Positions 46,795-57,509 of a stretch of DNA of 64,000 bases are shown here, piece by piece. The notes under the pieces were generated by a model. It had not been told where the DNA came from. It made no database searches and saw nothing but the letters and a program-made list of their open reading frames with translations. The DNA lies in contig NC_011229.1 in assembly GCF_000019685.1 (NCBI RefSeq), forward strand, positions 744,001 through 808,000, read 5' to 3'. The stretch comes from Borrelia duttonii Ly (GTDB lineage Bacteria; Spirochaetota; Spirochaetia; Borreliales; Borreliaceae). Numbering within the stretch: position 1 is the stretch's first letter; every line of letters begins with the position of its first letter. The position numbers and the translations under genes are program-made.

Positions 46795-48838
46795 TATTTT
46801 GATCTATTTTAAAAAATGTATTTATTGTATGTTTGATAGTTGTAAAGTTTGAGTAGTAAGTTTTGATTTTAGGTAATGATTTTAAAAATGATTTGCCATA
46901 AGTTTTGTTGCAAATTCTTTTATCAAAACATACTATGATTCCATAATCTTTAGAGTCCCTAATTAGTCTTCCAAATCCTTGTTTAAATTTCATTATTGCT
47001 TGTGGTAATGTTTCTTTTATAAAAAAATTTTCATTTGTTTTTTTAGCCAATTCATTTTTTGCTATTAAGATTGGATCTGAAGGAGTTTGAAATGGCAGTT
47101 TGGGGATGATAATCATTGTTAATTGATCTCCTTTAATGTCAATTCCTTCCCAAAAATTTTTTATTCCTATAAGTACGCTTTTTTTGGGTGATTTTTTGAA
47201 TGAATTTATAAGTTCATTTTTTGGTAATTGTCCTTGTATGAAAATGTTTATGTCATTTTCAAATAAAAAATCTTTGATATTTTTACTTATGTATTCTAAA
47301 CTTTTAAGCGAAGTTAATAAAATTAGGGTTCCTCCTTTGTTTAATATCACAAGTTCTTTAATATATTTTGTTGATTGATTTAAAAATTCTTCTTCGTTGT
47401 TAGGGTTTTCAATATCTGATGTAATTGTGAGTATTGATTTTTCTTGATAAGGAAATGAGTATGGTAAATTTTCCATTTCGATGTGTTTATTACTTAAATT
47501 TAGTCCCGTTTGATTTAAAAAGTATGAAAATGATTGATTTATTATAATAGTAGCCGATGTAAAAATTATTCTTTTTGTTCGTTGATACATGATTTTATTT
47601 AGTTCTGGACCTAAATAAATTTCTGATGTTTGAAATAAAGGGATATTTTTTTTATTGTCTATCCAAAAACAAAGATTATCATCTTGATTTTCAGATATAA
47701 AATTTTGAATTAATAATTTTTTTTGATCTAAATTTTTAATGAGTCTATTTAGCTCTATTTTTGCCGTTTTGTTTTCTATATTTTGTATTATTGATCTTAT
47801 GGTTATTTGATAATTTTCTAGATTATAAATGATATTTTGTAGATATGTTTTAATACGTATATAAAAGTTTGTTTTATGTGTATCACTGGTAATTCTGTAG
47901 ATTGATGGTAATTTTTCTTGTGTGTTTATTATATATTCTATGTTTTCAAAGTTTTGTATTGTGAAAATTTCAAAATCTTTCTTATAGATATTATTTATGT
48001 TTTGTCGTTTAATTATTTTATCTATTTTTATAAAAATTTGTTTTATTCCAGTTTTTGAAAAATTTTTATTAAATAAGCTTCTTGCAGCTTCTTCTAAATA
48101 GTGAGCCTCATCAACTATTATGTTTTTTATACTAGGTAATATTAAATTGATATTTATGTTTTCTTCTTCAAAATTATTTTCATGATTTTCTTTTTCCATT
48201 AGTATTTCGTTTCTTATATAAAGGTCGTTTAATAGTAAATGGTGATTGGTTATAATGATATCGCATTTTAATATTTTATTTCTTGCTTTTTTAAAAAGAC
48301 ATTTATTCTCATTAGGACAGGTAATTTCTGAGCATGTTTCAGGATTTGCTGATACTTCTTCCCAAATTTGTTCATCTATAAAATTAAGTTCATCTTTATC
48401 TCCTGTTTTTGTGTTTTGTGCCCAGTAGATTAATGTTTCTAAATTTTTTTTATTTAGTGTATGGGCTAGAAGGCTTTTTTTGAGTTCTTCGAGTCTTCTA
48501 AGGCAGATATAATTTTTCATTCCTTTAATTATGCCAAACTTAATTTTAAAAGGAATAATCCTTTTTAAGGATTTAATATCTTTTTTTATTAATTGTTCTT
48601 GAAGATTAATTGATGATGTTGAAATTATGACTTTTTCTTTTGTTTGGTGAATGAAATCAATAGCAGCAATTAGATATGCAAAACTTTTTCCAGTTCCTGT
48701 TGGTGCTTCAATGACTAAAAAGTTTTCATCCCTAAAGGTTTGTTTTATTTTGTCTATCATCCTAAGTTGTGTATCTCGTCTTACAAATCCTTTGATATTT
48801 AGTTCTGCTTGTTGAATGATATATTCACTTAAGTTCAT
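46784..48838 (-). CDS. dinG: DinG-type Fe-S helicase (XPD-like)
   Basis: 684 residues. Superfamily 2, 5'-3' DNA helicase. Walker [16 protein letters not shown] (about 45-60), Walker [15 protein letters not shown] (DEAH). The Fe-S cysteines are present: [10 protein letters not shown] and, 60 residues later, C-x4-C-x5-C in [15 protein letters not shown]. Late motifs are [16 protein letters not shown] and [18 protein letters not shown]. It unwinds R-loops and forked DNA during repair or replication. Minus strand; AAGGATG lies upstream of the ATG at 48838. Confidence 0.93.
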   Translation of the reverse strand: MNLSEYIIQQAELNIKGFVRRDTQLRMIDKIKQTFRDENFLVIEAPTGTGKSFAYLIAAIDFIHQTKEKVIISTSSINLQEQLIKKDIKSLKRIIPFKIKFGIIKGMKNYICLRRLEELKKSLLAHTLNKKNLETLIYWAQNTKTGDKDELNFIDEQIWEEVSANPETCSEITCPNENKCLFKKARNKILKCDIIITNHHLLLNDLYIRNEILMEKENHENNFEEENININLILPSIKNIIVDEAHYLEEAARSLFNKNFSKTGIKQIFIKIDKIIKRQNINNIYKKDFEIFTIQNFENIEYIINTQEKLPSIYRITSDTHKTNFYIRIKTYLQNIIYNLENYQITIRSIIQNIENKTAKIELNRLIKNLDQKKLLIQNFISENQDDNLCFWIDNKKNIPLFQTSEIYLGPELNKIMYQRTKRIIFTSATIIINQSFSYFLNQTGLNLSNKHIEMENLPYSFPYQEKSILTITSDIENPNNEEEFLNQSTKYIKELVILNKGGTLILLTSLKSLEYISKNIKDFLFENDINIFIQGQLPKNELINSFKKSPKKSVLIGIKNFWEGIDIKGDQLTMIIIPKLPFQTPSDPILIAKNELAKKTNENFFIKETLPQAIMKFKQGFGRLIRDSKDYGIIVCFDKRICNKTYGKSFLKSLPKIKTYYSNFTTIKHTINTFFKIDQNINP

Positions 48839-49095
48839 TTATGCAGCATCCTTTTATTATTTTTGCAAATTTTTTATGTACTGTGATTAATTTTATTGTA
48901 TATTTTAAATTTTTTGATGTTTTATATTATGATATTGCAAGTTTATTATTGTTGTTCATTTTAGTAGTTGGTTTTTAATATATTTTTATATGTCATTTAG
49001 ATGGTAATTAAAATTTTTATCATTGCTTTTGATTTTAAAATTTATGTTTAAGTCATTTCTTTACCATATTATTGTCTTGTTATATCATTTATTTT

Positions 49096-50091
49096 ATGAC
49101 TTTTTTAAATAATATGAAGCGTCCCATTATGATTTTAGCCCCAATGGAAGATGTTACAGACACTGTTTTTAGAAATTTAGTTAATTTGATTGGAAATGGA
49201 AAGGACGGTCCTGATATTTATTTTACTGAATTTATTTCTGTAAAAGGACTTTTAAATAAATCAAAGAACTCAATGCAACATATTTTGACAAAAAATGATG
49301 AGCTTAGTCGACCTTTGATTGCTCAGATTTGGGGTGATGATCCTGATAAGTTTGTGAAGGCAATAGAAATTTTGAGTAATTTAGGATTTTGGGGAATTGA
49401 TCTTAACATGGGTTGTCCAAAGAAAAAAATAGTTAAAAAGGGTGTTTGTTCTGCTTTAATTAATAATAAGTCCTTAGCCCATGAAATAATTATTGCAAGT
49501 AAAGAGGCATGTTTAAAGTATGGGCTACCTCTTAGCGTTAAAACTAGACATGGTTTTTTTTGTTCTGAGGTTGAAGATTGGTTGGGTTTTCTACTTAAGT
49601 TAGGTATTGATATGTTAACTGTTCATCCTAGGCTTGTTATTAATCAAAGTGAAGGGCCTATAGATGTTAATGTATTTGATGAACTTGTTAAATTAAGAAA
49701 TAAAATTAATCCTTATGTAGTAATTATTGGAAATGGAGATGTTTTAAGTTTGAATCAGGCATATCAAATGATTAATAAGTATTCTATTGATGGGATAATG
49801 TTTGGTCGTGGAATATTAAAAAATTTAAACTTATTTAGAAGAGATGAACCTAACTTTTTAGATAGTGATTTAAATTTTAGATTAAATATATTAAAATTGC
49901 ACATAACGGATTTTCATTCTACTTGGGGTATTACTAAAGATTTTAATAAACTTAAGAAGTATTTCAAAATTTATTTTAATGAAAATGAGATATGTAGTGA
50001 ATATTTTTATAATATTATGAGTTCAAATAATTATGATGAACTTTTTGAAAATCTAAGTCGAATTAATGTTATAGGAGATAAGCTTAAATAA
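49096..50091 (+). CDS. dus: tRNA-dihydrouridine synthase
   Basis: 332 residues from ATG at 49096. In-frame TTG at 49072 and ATG at 49114 are other options; none has a Shine-Dalgarno. FMN-dependent TIM barrel: MILAPMEDVTDTVFRNLV (FMN loop), RPLIAQIWGDDP, GIDLNMGCPKKKIVKKGVCS (catalytic Cys is the last one in the segment), LSVKTRHGF and GIMFGRGIL. Reduces specific uridines in the D-loop of tRNA. The stop TAA overlaps the valS ATG by one base (TAATG), so they are coupled. Confidence 0.93.
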   Translation: MTFLNNMKRPIMILAPMEDVTDTVFRNLVNLIGNGKDGPDIYFTEFISVKGLLNKSKNSMQHILTKNDELSRPLIAQIWGDDPDKFVKAIEILSNLGFWGIDLNMGCPKKKIVKKGVCSALINNKSLAHEIIIASKEACLKYGLPLSVKTRHGFFCSEVEDWLGFLLKLGIDMLTVHPRLVINQSEGPIDVNVFDELVKLRNKINPYVVIIGNGDVLSLNQAYQMINKYSIDGIMFGRGILKNLNLFRRDEPNFLDSDLNFRLNILKLHITDFHSTWGITKDFNKLKKYFKIYFNENEICSEYFYNIMSSNNYDELFENLSRINVIGDKLK

Positions 50092-52724
50092 TGAGCGAAG
50101 AACTTTCAAGCAGTTATGATCCTAAGGTTTTTGAGGATAAAATTTATAAGAGATGGTTGGATAATGGTGTCTTTAGTCCTGATGATAAGATCGAATTAAA
50201 ATTTAGCATGGTAGCACCTCCTCCAAATGTGACAGGTATTCTTCATATGGGACATGCTCTTAATTTTACTTTGCAAGATATTCTTGTTCGTTATAAAAGG
50301 ATGAAGGGATTTAATACTCTTTGGCTTTTTGGGACAGATCATGCTGGAATTGCAACTCAGACAGTTTTTGAAAAACAACTTAGAGAACTTGGCAAAAGTA
50401 AAGATGATTTTAGTCGTGAAGAATTTATTGAAGGAATTTTTGAATTAAAAAATAAGCATAGAAAAATAATTGTTAATCAGGTAGAAAAGCTTGGAGCTTC
50501 TTATGATCATTTACGTGAGAGGTTTACTCTTGATGATGGACTTTCAAGGGCTGTTAATAAAGTTTTTATTGATTTATATAATAAGGGGCTGATTTATAAG
50601 GGAGAATATCTTGTAAATCTTGATCCTGGTTCTGGAAGTGTTGTTAGTGATGAAGAAGTTGAATATAAAGAAATTTTGGGTAAGATTTATTTTGTTAAAT
50701 ATTTATTGTGTGATGGTGGTTTTATTGAGGTTGCAACTACTAGACCTGAGACAATGTTTGGGGATGTAGCTATTGCTGTTAATCCCAATGATGAGAGATA
50801 TAAATCTTTAATTGGAAGAGAGGTTATAATTCCTATTGCAAATAGAAAAATTAGGATAATAGCTGATGATTATGTTGATATGGAATTTGGTAGTGGAGCT
50901 TTAAAAATAACACCTGCTCATGATCCTAATGATTTTGAGATTGCAAAAAGGCATAATCTTGCCAAGATAAATATTTTGAATAAGAATGCAAAGCTTAATG
51001 AAAATGTTCCAATTGAGTACCAAGGTTTAAGTGTTAATGCTGCAAGAAGTAAAATAGAGAAAGATTTAAGAGATAAAGAATTTTTAATAGATGTGAAAAA
51101 TCATAAGCATCAGGTGGGGCATTGTCATAGATCTGGAGAAGTCATTGAACCTTATTTATCAAATCAGTGGTTTGTAAAGATGAAACCGTTAGCCGATGCT
51201 GCTTTACAAGCATTAAGTGATGGTAAGATTAGGTTTTATCCTAGGAAATGGGAAAATACATATAAGCATTGGTTATCAAATATTAAAGATTGGTGTATAT
51301 CTAGGCAGTTGGTTTGGGGACATAGAATTCCTGCTTGGTATGATGTTCAAACAGGAGAGATTGTTGTTAGTGAATTTGATCCTTCATTGAGTAAAAATTA
51401 TAGTGGAAGAAGTTTTGTTAGAGATTCAGATGTACTTGATACTTGGTTTTCTTCTTGGTTGTGGCCATTTTCTTCTCTTGGATGGCCAGATGTAACTTTT
51501 GATCTTAAAAATTATTATCCTACAACTACTTTAGTTACTGCTTATGACATAATATTTTTTTGGGTAGCAAGGATGGTAATGGCAGGACTTGAGTTTATGG
51601 GAGAAGTTCCATTTAGAGATATATATATAACTCCTCTTTTAAGAGATAAAAAGGGACAAAAGATGTCAAAATCTTTAGGTAATGGCATCGATCCTCTAAA
51701 GATTATAGAGCAGTATGGAAGTGATGCATTGCGATTTACTCTTTCATTTTTGTCCGTACAAGGACAGGATTTAAACATTGACACTAAAGATTTTATGTTT
51801 GGAGCTAAATTTGCAAATAAAGTATTTAATGCATCTAAGTTTATTTTATCAAATTTGAAGGGTAGACTAGTATTAGATAGTTTAGAATTTGATGACATTG
51901 ATAAGTGGTTGATTACAAGGTTAAATGCAACTGTTGCTGTTATAGATTGGTCATTTGAAAATTATAAGTATAATGAAGCTACAAAAGCGGTATATGAATT
52001 TTTTTGGAATGATTTTTGTGATTGGTATATTGAAATTAGTAAGATTAATTTATGTAGTGATGATTTTGATTTACAGAATATAACCATTTCCAAATTAATT
52101 TTTTTCCTAAAAGAATCTTTGCTTATTATGCATCCCTTTATTCCTTTTATTACCGAAGAAATTTATTCTAAGGTTATGTCGTTAAAAGATATATTGGCTT
52201 TAAAAAAGTATCCTGAAGTTACAATGCAAAGGGATTTTAGAGAAGAATTTCAGCAATTTAATTTATTTAAAGACTTTATTATTTCAATTAGGACTCTTAG
52301 AAGTGAATTTAATATAGTTCCTAATGTTAAGATTAATGTTGCTTTGAAATTTGGTAATACTTTTCAGTCTGAAAAGTATTTTAGAAGAAATGAATATATT
52401 GCAAAAAAACTTATTAATTTTGATTGTATTTTTTACAATGAAAATTATGAAAATATGATAGGAGTTCCTAATGTTAATTTTGAAAGTTTTGCAGATATTC
52501 GAGATCTCATAGATACTGATAAAGAGCTTACAAAACTTAGTAAACAATTAGAAAAATATGAAAAACTTAAAAATGTAACTCTTCAAAAGCTTGGGAATCA
52601 AAATTTTTTATCAAATGCTCCTGATGAAATTATTAATTTTGAGAAGTTAAAATTAGAAGAATTTGATTCTTTTATTGTTAGAATTAGTAATTATATTTCT
52701 AATTTAAAGAAATCTAGTTACTAA
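50091..52724 (+). CDS. valS: Valyl-tRNA synthetase
   Basis: 877 residues. Class I synthetase: HIGH motif as HMGH in PPPNVTGILHMGHALNF (about 44-60), KMSKS at residues 524-528 in KKGQKMSKSLGNG. The CP1 editing domain is present (ATTRPETMFGDVAIAVNP and GSGALKITPAHDPNDFEIA). Anticodon-binding helical domain and a short C-terminal coiled coil (LTKLSKQLEKYEKLKNVTL) that grips tRNA. Starts within the dus stop. Confidence 0.98.
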   Translation: MSEELSSSYDPKVFEDKIYKRWLDNGVFSPDDKIELKFSMVAPPPNVTGILHMGHALNFTLQDILVRYKRMKGFNTLWLFGTDHAGIATQTVFEKQLRELGKSKDDFSREEFIEGIFELKNKHRKIIVNQVEKLGASYDHLRERFTLDDGLSRAVNKVFIDLYNKGLIYKGEYLVNLDPGSGSVVSDEEVEYKEILGKIYFVKYLLCDGGFIEVATTRPETMFGDVAIAVNPNDERYKSLIGREVIIPIANRKIRIIADDYVDMEFGSGALKITPAHDPNDFEIAKRHNLAKINILNKNAKLNENVPIEYQGLSVNAARSKIEKDLRDKEFLIDVKNHKHQVGHCHRSGEVIEPYLSNQWFVKMKPLADAALQALSDGKIRFYPRKWENTYKHWLSNIKDWCISRQLVWGHRIPAWYDVQTGEIVVSEFDPSLSKNYSGRSFVRDSDVLDTWFSSWLWPFSSLGWPDVTFDLKNYYPTTTLVTAYDIIFFWVARMVMAGLEFMGEVPFRDIYITPLLRDKKGQKMSKSLGNGIDPLKIIEQYGSDALRFTLSFLSVQGQDLNIDTKDFMFGAKFANKVFNASKFILSNLKGRLVLDSLEFDDIDKWLITRLNATVAVIDWSFENYKYNEATKAVYEFFWNDFCDWYIEISKINLCSDDFDLQNITISKLIFFLKESLLIMHPFIPFITEEIYSKVMSLKDILALKKYPEVTMQRDFREEFQQFNLFKDFIISIRTLRSEFNIVPNVKINVALKFGNTFQSEKYFRRNEYIAKKLINFDCIFYNENYENMIGVPNVNFESFADIRDLIDTDKELTKLSKQLEKYEKLKNVTLQKLGNQNFLSNAPDEIINFEKLKLEEFDSFIVRISNYISNLKKSSY

Positions 52725-52735
52725 TTAGATTTTGT
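52710..52735. terminator. Hairpin between convergent valS and mnmD
   Basis: Inverted repeat 52710-52716 / 52726-52732 (AAATCTA and TAGATTT), followed by TTTGTTTG on the plus strand. It overlaps the end of valS and probably ends both transcripts. Confidence 0.45.
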
Positions 52736-52740
52736 TTGTA

Positions 52741-53418
52741 TTATTCTTTTTGTGCTACTAGCATATGTCTTTTGTTGTTAAATCCTTTTATTTTAAGATA
52801 ATTAAAATTTGCAAGTTTTAATCCGTCTTTCACAATTCTTGCTGAAGAAAATGTTGAGAGTTTTGTTCCAGTTTTACTTTTTTGTGAGATTATTGTAAAT
52901 ATTTCTTTGTTCCACATTCTAATATTTTTGCTTGGAGTAAATCCATCTAAAAACCAGTAATCTATGTATTTTGGTAATTCTTTAAGTTTGTATTTAGCAT
53001 CACCAATGAGGATTTTTAAATTAATATTACTTGATATTTTGTATTTGATATTTTTTATTGGTATTTTTGGATATTTTTTAAGCATTATCTTGAAATATTG
53101 TATATCGTTATTAAAAAATTGTGATATTTTTTTTATTTGTTCTTTTTTTAATGGAAATTTTTCAATTGAGTAATAGTTGATTTTTGTTTTAATATTGTTT
53201 TCTGTTAAATATTTTAAGAGAGCTATTAAATTTAGCCCTGTTCCAAATCCTAATTCTGCAATTTTTATGTTTTTGGTGGTTGTAAGTTCTTTTTCTAGTT
53301 GACATCCTTTAATAAATACGTAATTGCTCTCTTCAAGTCCATATTGAGGATCGTAATAAATGTCTTTAAATTTACTTGAATATATAGTTTTACCTTTGAA
53401 TATTAATTTGTGTGTCAT
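52741..53418 (-). CDS. mnmD: MnmD-type tRNA wobble-uridine methyltransferase
   Basis: 225 residues from ATG 53418; an in-frame TTG at 53430 adds four residues. No Shine-Dalgarno. SAM-binding Rossmann loop IAELGFGTGLNLIALLKYL and the diagnostic YWFLDGFTPSKNIRMWNKE (DGFxPxKNPxMW family motif). The C-terminal part has STFSSARIVKDGL. This is the methyltransferase half of MnmC without the FAD oxidase half. It would finish nm5(s2)U to mnm5(s2)U after MnmE-MnmG in tRNAs for split codon boxes. Minus strand, convergent with valS. Confidence 0.88.
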   Translation of the reverse strand: MTHKLIFKGKTIYSSKFKDIYYDPQYGLEESNYVFIKGCQLEKELTTTKNIKIAELGFGTGLNLIALLKYLTENNIKTKINYYSIEKFPLKKEQIKKISQFFNNDIQYFKIMLKKYPKIPIKNIKYKISSNINLKILIGDAKYKLKELPKYIDYWFLDGFTPSKNIRMWNKEIFTIISQKSKTGTKLSTFSSARIVKDGLKLANFNYLKIKGFNNKRHMLVAQKE

Positions 53419-53587
53419 TTTTATAAACAAATTATAAGATAATAATTTAATCTCTCTAGGAGAGAATAAATTAAAAAATCCATCACTCTTAAAGATAATA
53501 ACAGTAATGTTATATATATATTGACCCTGAATTTTGTTTGACTAGGATAATAGGATGTAGCTACTAAATTTAAAAATTTTTTCTTTT

Positions 53588-53621
53588 AAAGAGAAACTAA
53601 ATCACAATTTAGTTTCTCTTT
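53588..53621 (-). terminator. Strong intrinsic terminator for groES
   Basis: Perfect 15-bp stem: 53588-53602 pairs with 53607-53621, loop CACA. It begins five bases after the groES stop on the minus strand. T-rich runs on either side mean it could also work in the plus direction. Confidence 0.85.
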
Positions 53622-53625
53622 TTTC

Positions 53626-53898
53626 TTATTCTTCTATAATAGCTATTATTTCTTTTGCTTTTAGAATTAGATGTTCTTTATCTTCAATCTTTACAGCAGC
53701 CCCAGCATATTTTTCATAAAGCACTGTGTCTCCGACTTTAACATTAATTTCTTCTTTGTTGGAGCCAATAGCCATAACTGTTCCAATATGTGTTTTCTCT
53801 TTTGCATTTTCTGGTATATATAATCCTGAAGTTGTTTTACTTTCGGCTTCTTTTATTTTTATTAAAACTCTATCAGCTAAAGGTTTAATATTTTTCAT
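53626..53898 (-). CDS. groS: Co-chaperonin GroES
   Basis: 90 residues from ATG 53898; a TTG two codons earlier (53904) is closer to AAGGAG, but [14 protein letters not shown] is the family N-terminus. Motifs: [18 protein letters not shown] (mobile loop region) and [20 protein letters not shown]. GroES caps GroEL during folding. Unlike most bacteria, no groEL follows; the gene has its own promoter and terminator. In Borrelia groEL is elsewhere on the chromosome. Confidence 0.97.
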   Translation of the reverse strand: MKNIKPLADRVLIKIKEAESKTTSGLYIPENAKEKTHIGTVMAIGSNKEEINVKVGDTVLYEKYAGAAVKIEDKEHLILKAKEIIAIIEE

Positions 53899-53928
53899 TT
53901 TCAAACATCTCCTTAATTTGATAATATA

Positions 53929-53958
53929 AATATACGAAAAAGTGAAGCGTTAAGTCAA
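53929..53958 (-). promoter_or_regulatory. Sigma-70 promoter of groES
   Basis: Minus strand: TTGACT (53958-53953), 18-base spacer, TATATT (53934-53929), about 30 bases before the ATG. No CIRCE repeat is visible nearby. Confidence 0.7.
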
Positions 53959-54041
53959 TATCTTTTAATGGCACTTGAAAATTAGCTTTATTTTAAAGAT
54001 AATTCTTTTAATAAAATGTCAAGTTTAGGTGGAAAAATAGT

Positions 54042-55673
54042 TTGATAAGAGTAAATAATTTAGAAGTTACATTTGGAGAGAGAATTCTATTTCAAGATGT
54101 AAATATTAAGTTTTCTTCTGGAAATTGTTATGGAATAATAGGAGCTAATGGTGCAGGTAAGAGCACGTTTTTGAAAGTTTTGGGTGGAACAATTGAGCCT
54201 AGCAAGGGTGAAGTATTAGTTGCTAAGAATCAGAGAATGGCTGTTCTTGAACAAAATCAATTTGCATATGATGATTTTCGAGTTATTGATACTGTGATTA
54301 TGGGTCATAAAAAGCTTTATTCTATTCAAAAGGAAAAAGATGAAATTTATGCAAAACTTGATTTTAATGATGAGGATGGTATTAGAGCTGGAGAACTTGA
54401 GGCAGAATTTGCTGATCTTGGAGGTTATGAAGCAGAATCTAATGCTGCAGTGCTTTTAAGGGGGTTAGGTATAGATGAGTCTCTGCATTTTAGTTTAATG
54501 AGGGATGTTGAGGCGGCCTTAAAAGTGAGAATACTTTTGGCTCAGGCTCTTTTTGGGGATCCTGATATATTGCTTCTTGATGAGCCTACTAATAATCTTG
54601 ATATTCAATCGATTAAATGGTTGGAGGAATTTTTAATTAATTTCGAAAATACAGTTATTGTTGTCTCACATGATAGGCATTTTTTAAATCAAGTTTGTAC
54701 TCATATTGTTGATATTGATTATGGAAAAATTCAAGTTTATCTTGGTAATTATGATTTTTGGTATGAAACTAGTCGAATACTTAATAAGCAATTGAAAGAT
54801 GCTAAGAAAAGATCTGAAGAGAAAATAGCAGAACTTAAAACTTTTATTCAAAGATTTTCAAGTAATGCATCAAAATCTCGCCAAGCAACTTCAAGAAAAA
54901 AGTTAATTGAAAAAATTAAAGTTGAGGATTTAAAACCGTCTTCAAGAAAATTTCCTTATGTAAATTTTAAAATTGAAAGGGATCTTGGTAAAAATGTTAT
55001 CACAATTAAAAATTTAACCAAAGAATTTGAGGGACAACTTATTTTAAACAAATTTAGTATTGTCATAGAACCTGGACAAAAAATTGTTTTTTTAGGTAGT
55101 CCAATTTCAGCAAGTTATTTTTTTGATATTATTACCAATGAAGACAGAGATTATAAGGGACATTATGAATGGGGTTCTACTGTTAATTTTGAGTATTTTA
55201 AAAAGGATAATGAAGAATATTTTAATGTAGATTTAAGTTTAATAGATTGGCTTAGACAATATTCCAAAGAAGGCGATGAGACTTATATTAGAGGGTTTTT
55301 GGGGAGGATGCTTTTTAGTCAAGATGAGGCTTTAAAGGGAGTTAATGTTCTCTCAGGAGGTGAGAAGGTAAGGTGTATGCTTGCAAAGATAATGCTTAGT
55401 GGTGCTAATGTATTATTATTGGATCAACCAACTAATCATTTAGATCTAGAGGCAATTACATCTTTAAATACTGGACTTAAAGATTTTAAGGGAGTTGTGT
55501 TGTTTACATCTCATGATCATCAGTTTATTGATACAATTGCTAATAGGATTATTGAATTTACTCCTAATGGAATAATTGATCGTTTTATGACTTTTTCTGA
55601 ATATATTGAGGATGTCAAGGTTAAGGAATTGCGGGATAAACTTTATGAAGGACATTCCATCTTAAAACTTTAA
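54042..55673 (+). CDS. ABC-F family ATPase (YbiT/YkpA group) with degenerate second ATP site
   Basis: 543 residues. TTG start with AGGTGG upstream. Two ABC domains joined by a charged linker (about 245-300, the P-site tRNA interaction motif), no membrane segments; such proteins act on the ribosome. Domain 1 is complete: Walker A GANGAGKST (about 34-42), Walker B LLLDEPTNNLD. Its signature is the YbiT-type variant, not LSGG. Domain 2 has LSGGEKVRCMLAKIM, but its Walker A is GSPISASYF (about 351-359, no Lys), and the catalytic Glu is Gln in LLDQPTNHLD (Gln 462). The C-terminus (FTSHDHQFIDTIANRII) is like Bacillus YkpA. Confidence 0.92.
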   Translation: MIRVNNLEVTFGERILFQDVNIKFSSGNCYGIIGANGAGKSTFLKVLGGTIEPSKGEVLVAKNQRMAVLEQNQFAYDDFRVIDTVIMGHKKLYSIQKEKDEIYAKLDFNDEDGIRAGELEAEFADLGGYEAESNAAVLLRGLGIDESLHFSLMRDVEAALKVRILLAQALFGDPDILLLDEPTNNLDIQSIKWLEEFLINFENTVIVVSHDRHFLNQVCTHIVDIDYGKIQVYLGNYDFWYETSRILNKQLKDAKKRSEEKIAELKTFIQRFSSNASKSRQATSRKKLIEKIKVEDLKPSSRKFPYVNFKIERDLGKNVITIKNLTKEFEGQLILNKFSIVIEPGQKIVFLGSPISASYFFDIITNEDRDYKGHYEWGSTVNFEYFKKDNEEYFNVDLSLIDWLRQYSKEGDETYIRGFLGRMLFSQDEALKGVNVLSGGEKVRCMLAKIMLSGANVLLLDQPTNHLDLEAITSLNTGLKDFKGVVLFTSHDHQFIDTIANRIIEFTPNGIIDRFMTFSEYIEDVKVKELRDKLYEGHSILKL

Positions 55674-55695
55674 TCACATTTTTATTCATTACAGG

Positions 55696-57381
55696 ATGTT
55701 TGTGATTTTGAAAGTAAATTTTTGTATTTTATTTTTTTTTAGTGCTTATTTTTCTCTATTTGCAGATATTAATCTTTATTTTCAAAAAGCTTTAACCGGA
55801 CAAGTTTTAGGAAATCCTATCCTTGATGAGAGACGTGATACTATTACTGTATTAACTAAGGATAGGTGGTTAGTAACTTATACTATGTCTTTTGGTAAAA
55901 AGTATTCTTATAGGTTAGATAGAACCCCTTATCCCTTTTTATTAAAGGATTTTGGTAATGGGTATTATGTTATTACAGGACGTAATGAAGTTCAGAAAAT
56001 TAGAAGAGGAAAACTTATATGGAAATATAATCTGGGTGTTTCTCCTATAAAAGCCCCTTCAATAGGTAATGGTTATATTTTAGTTCCGACAGCTGATGGT
56101 AGAGTTATTGCTTTAAGACTTGGTGATGGCCATAAAGTTTTTGAGGTTGATATAGAAGGGCAAGCATTAACCTCATCTGTTGTTCTTGAAAATGGTAATT
56201 TTTATATTGTCAATGAGAATGATGAAATGTTTGCTTTTAATGTTGATGGAGGACAGATATGGAATATTTCGCTTATGTCCTCTCCTAGTACATTGATGAT
56301 CAGTACTGATAATAAAATAATTGTTGGATTGCAATCCGGAGAGATTGTCATTTATGATAGTGATTTTGGTGATGTATTAAATTCTGTTAGTTTAAATTAT
56401 CCTATTAATTTTTTATTCGAAAAATTTAATGGAGAATATGTTGCGGTATCTGATATTGGTGTTTTTTTTAATTTAAGTAAAAATCTTGAAATTATGTTTT
56501 TCAACAATTTATCTTTAAATCTTAAAGAAGCTGTGCTTTACAATAATAAAAATCTTTGTCTTGTTATGAAATCAAATGGTGTTTTGGTTCTTGATGAATA
56601 TTTTAGACCCGTTGATAGATATGATGATATGAAGGAGATATCCGGACTTGTGGCTAATGTTGGATTCATTGTTACTGGAGGATTTAATTGGATATTGACC
56701 ACTTATTATTATGAATATAAAGATATGCTTGATATTATTGTTTGGAATCATACATTGGGTAATAGATATCATCAAAATAGAATAGATTTTAGAGAAAAAT
56801 ATTTAATAGAACATGAAGATGTTTATTTGACTCTTGATGAAATGTTAAATTCTGCATATGATAAGGTTACTTATCGTAAATTTTTAAGTATGCTTGATTC
56901 TATTTTAAAGAAATATGGTAGTTTTCCTAAAAGATATTTAAATTTATATAAAAAGGCTATTGATAATTGGCTTGCTCCAAAAGATGGAATTGATAGAATC
57001 TTTCAAAGAGGACAATTGTATAAATATTTTATGTATGTTGATGATATGTCTGCAATTAAGGGTTTTGTTAATGTTGCAATTCATGAGAAAGATATTAGCA
57101 ATGTAATTCAGTTGATTAAAAATATTGCCAAATTTGAGTATTATCATGATCAAGATGAACTTGTATATAATTATATTCAATATATAATATTGAATTATCA
57201 GGGTAATTTAGAGATAGCTTATGCTGTTCTTTTAAGCTTACGAAAGATAATTGTAAATTCTTCTGAAGAGAATCTTCAAAAGTATAGAAGTAAATATCTA
57301 ACTCTTTTGAAATTTATAAAGCGACAGAATTTTTCTGAAAAAATTAATGGCTTTGCTAATGAAATTATTGCAATTCTTTGA
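55696..57381 (+). CDS. Exported PQQ-type beta-propeller protein
   Basis: 561 residues. Signal peptide of about 24 residues ending FSLFA. Residues about 40-330 contain propeller blades of the PQQ/YVTN type: APSIGNGYILVPTADGRVIA then LRLGDGHKVFEVDIEGQALT, and VLENGNFYIVNENDEMFAFN followed by GGQIWN. The C-terminal 200 residues are helical (VYLTLDEMLNSAYDKVTYRK and later). BamB has a similar propeller but no helical tail, so a scaffold role in the envelope is only possible. It starts 22 bases after the ABC-F stop. Probably periplasmic. Confidence 0.8.
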   Translation: MFVILKVNFCILFFFSAYFSLFADINLYFQKALTGQVLGNPILDERRDTITVLTKDRWLVTYTMSFGKKYSYRLDRTPYPFLLKDFGNGYYVITGRNEVQKIRRGKLIWKYNLGVSPIKAPSIGNGYILVPTADGRVIALRLGDGHKVFEVDIEGQALTSSVVLENGNFYIVNENDEMFAFNVDGGQIWNISLMSSPSTLMISTDNKIIVGLQSGEIVIYDSDFGDVLNSVSLNYPINFLFEKFNGEYVAVSDIGVFFNLSKNLEIMFFNNLSLNLKEAVLYNNKNLCLVMKSNGVLVLDEYFRPVDRYDDMKEISGLVANVGFIVTGGFNWILTTYYYEYKDMLDIIVWNHTLGNRYHQNRIDFREKYLIEHEDVYLTLDEMLNSAYDKVTYRKFLSMLDSILKKYGSFPKRYLNLYKKAIDNWLAPKDGIDRIFQRGQLYKYFMYVDDMSAIKGFVNVAIHEKDISNVIQLIKNIAKFEYYHDQDELVYNYIQYIILNYQGNLEIAYAVLLSLRKIIVNSSEENLQKYRSKYLTLLKFIKRQNFSEKINGFANEIIAIL

Positions 57382-57509
57382 TTCATTTTGTTGCTAATTT
57401 TATGTTATCATGTATTGAATACATCTTATATTGTGTTAAAATTAATGTTTTAATTTATACCGGTTTATTTAATGATAAAGTTTATAATTAACCAGGGGAG
57501 AATTTTATT

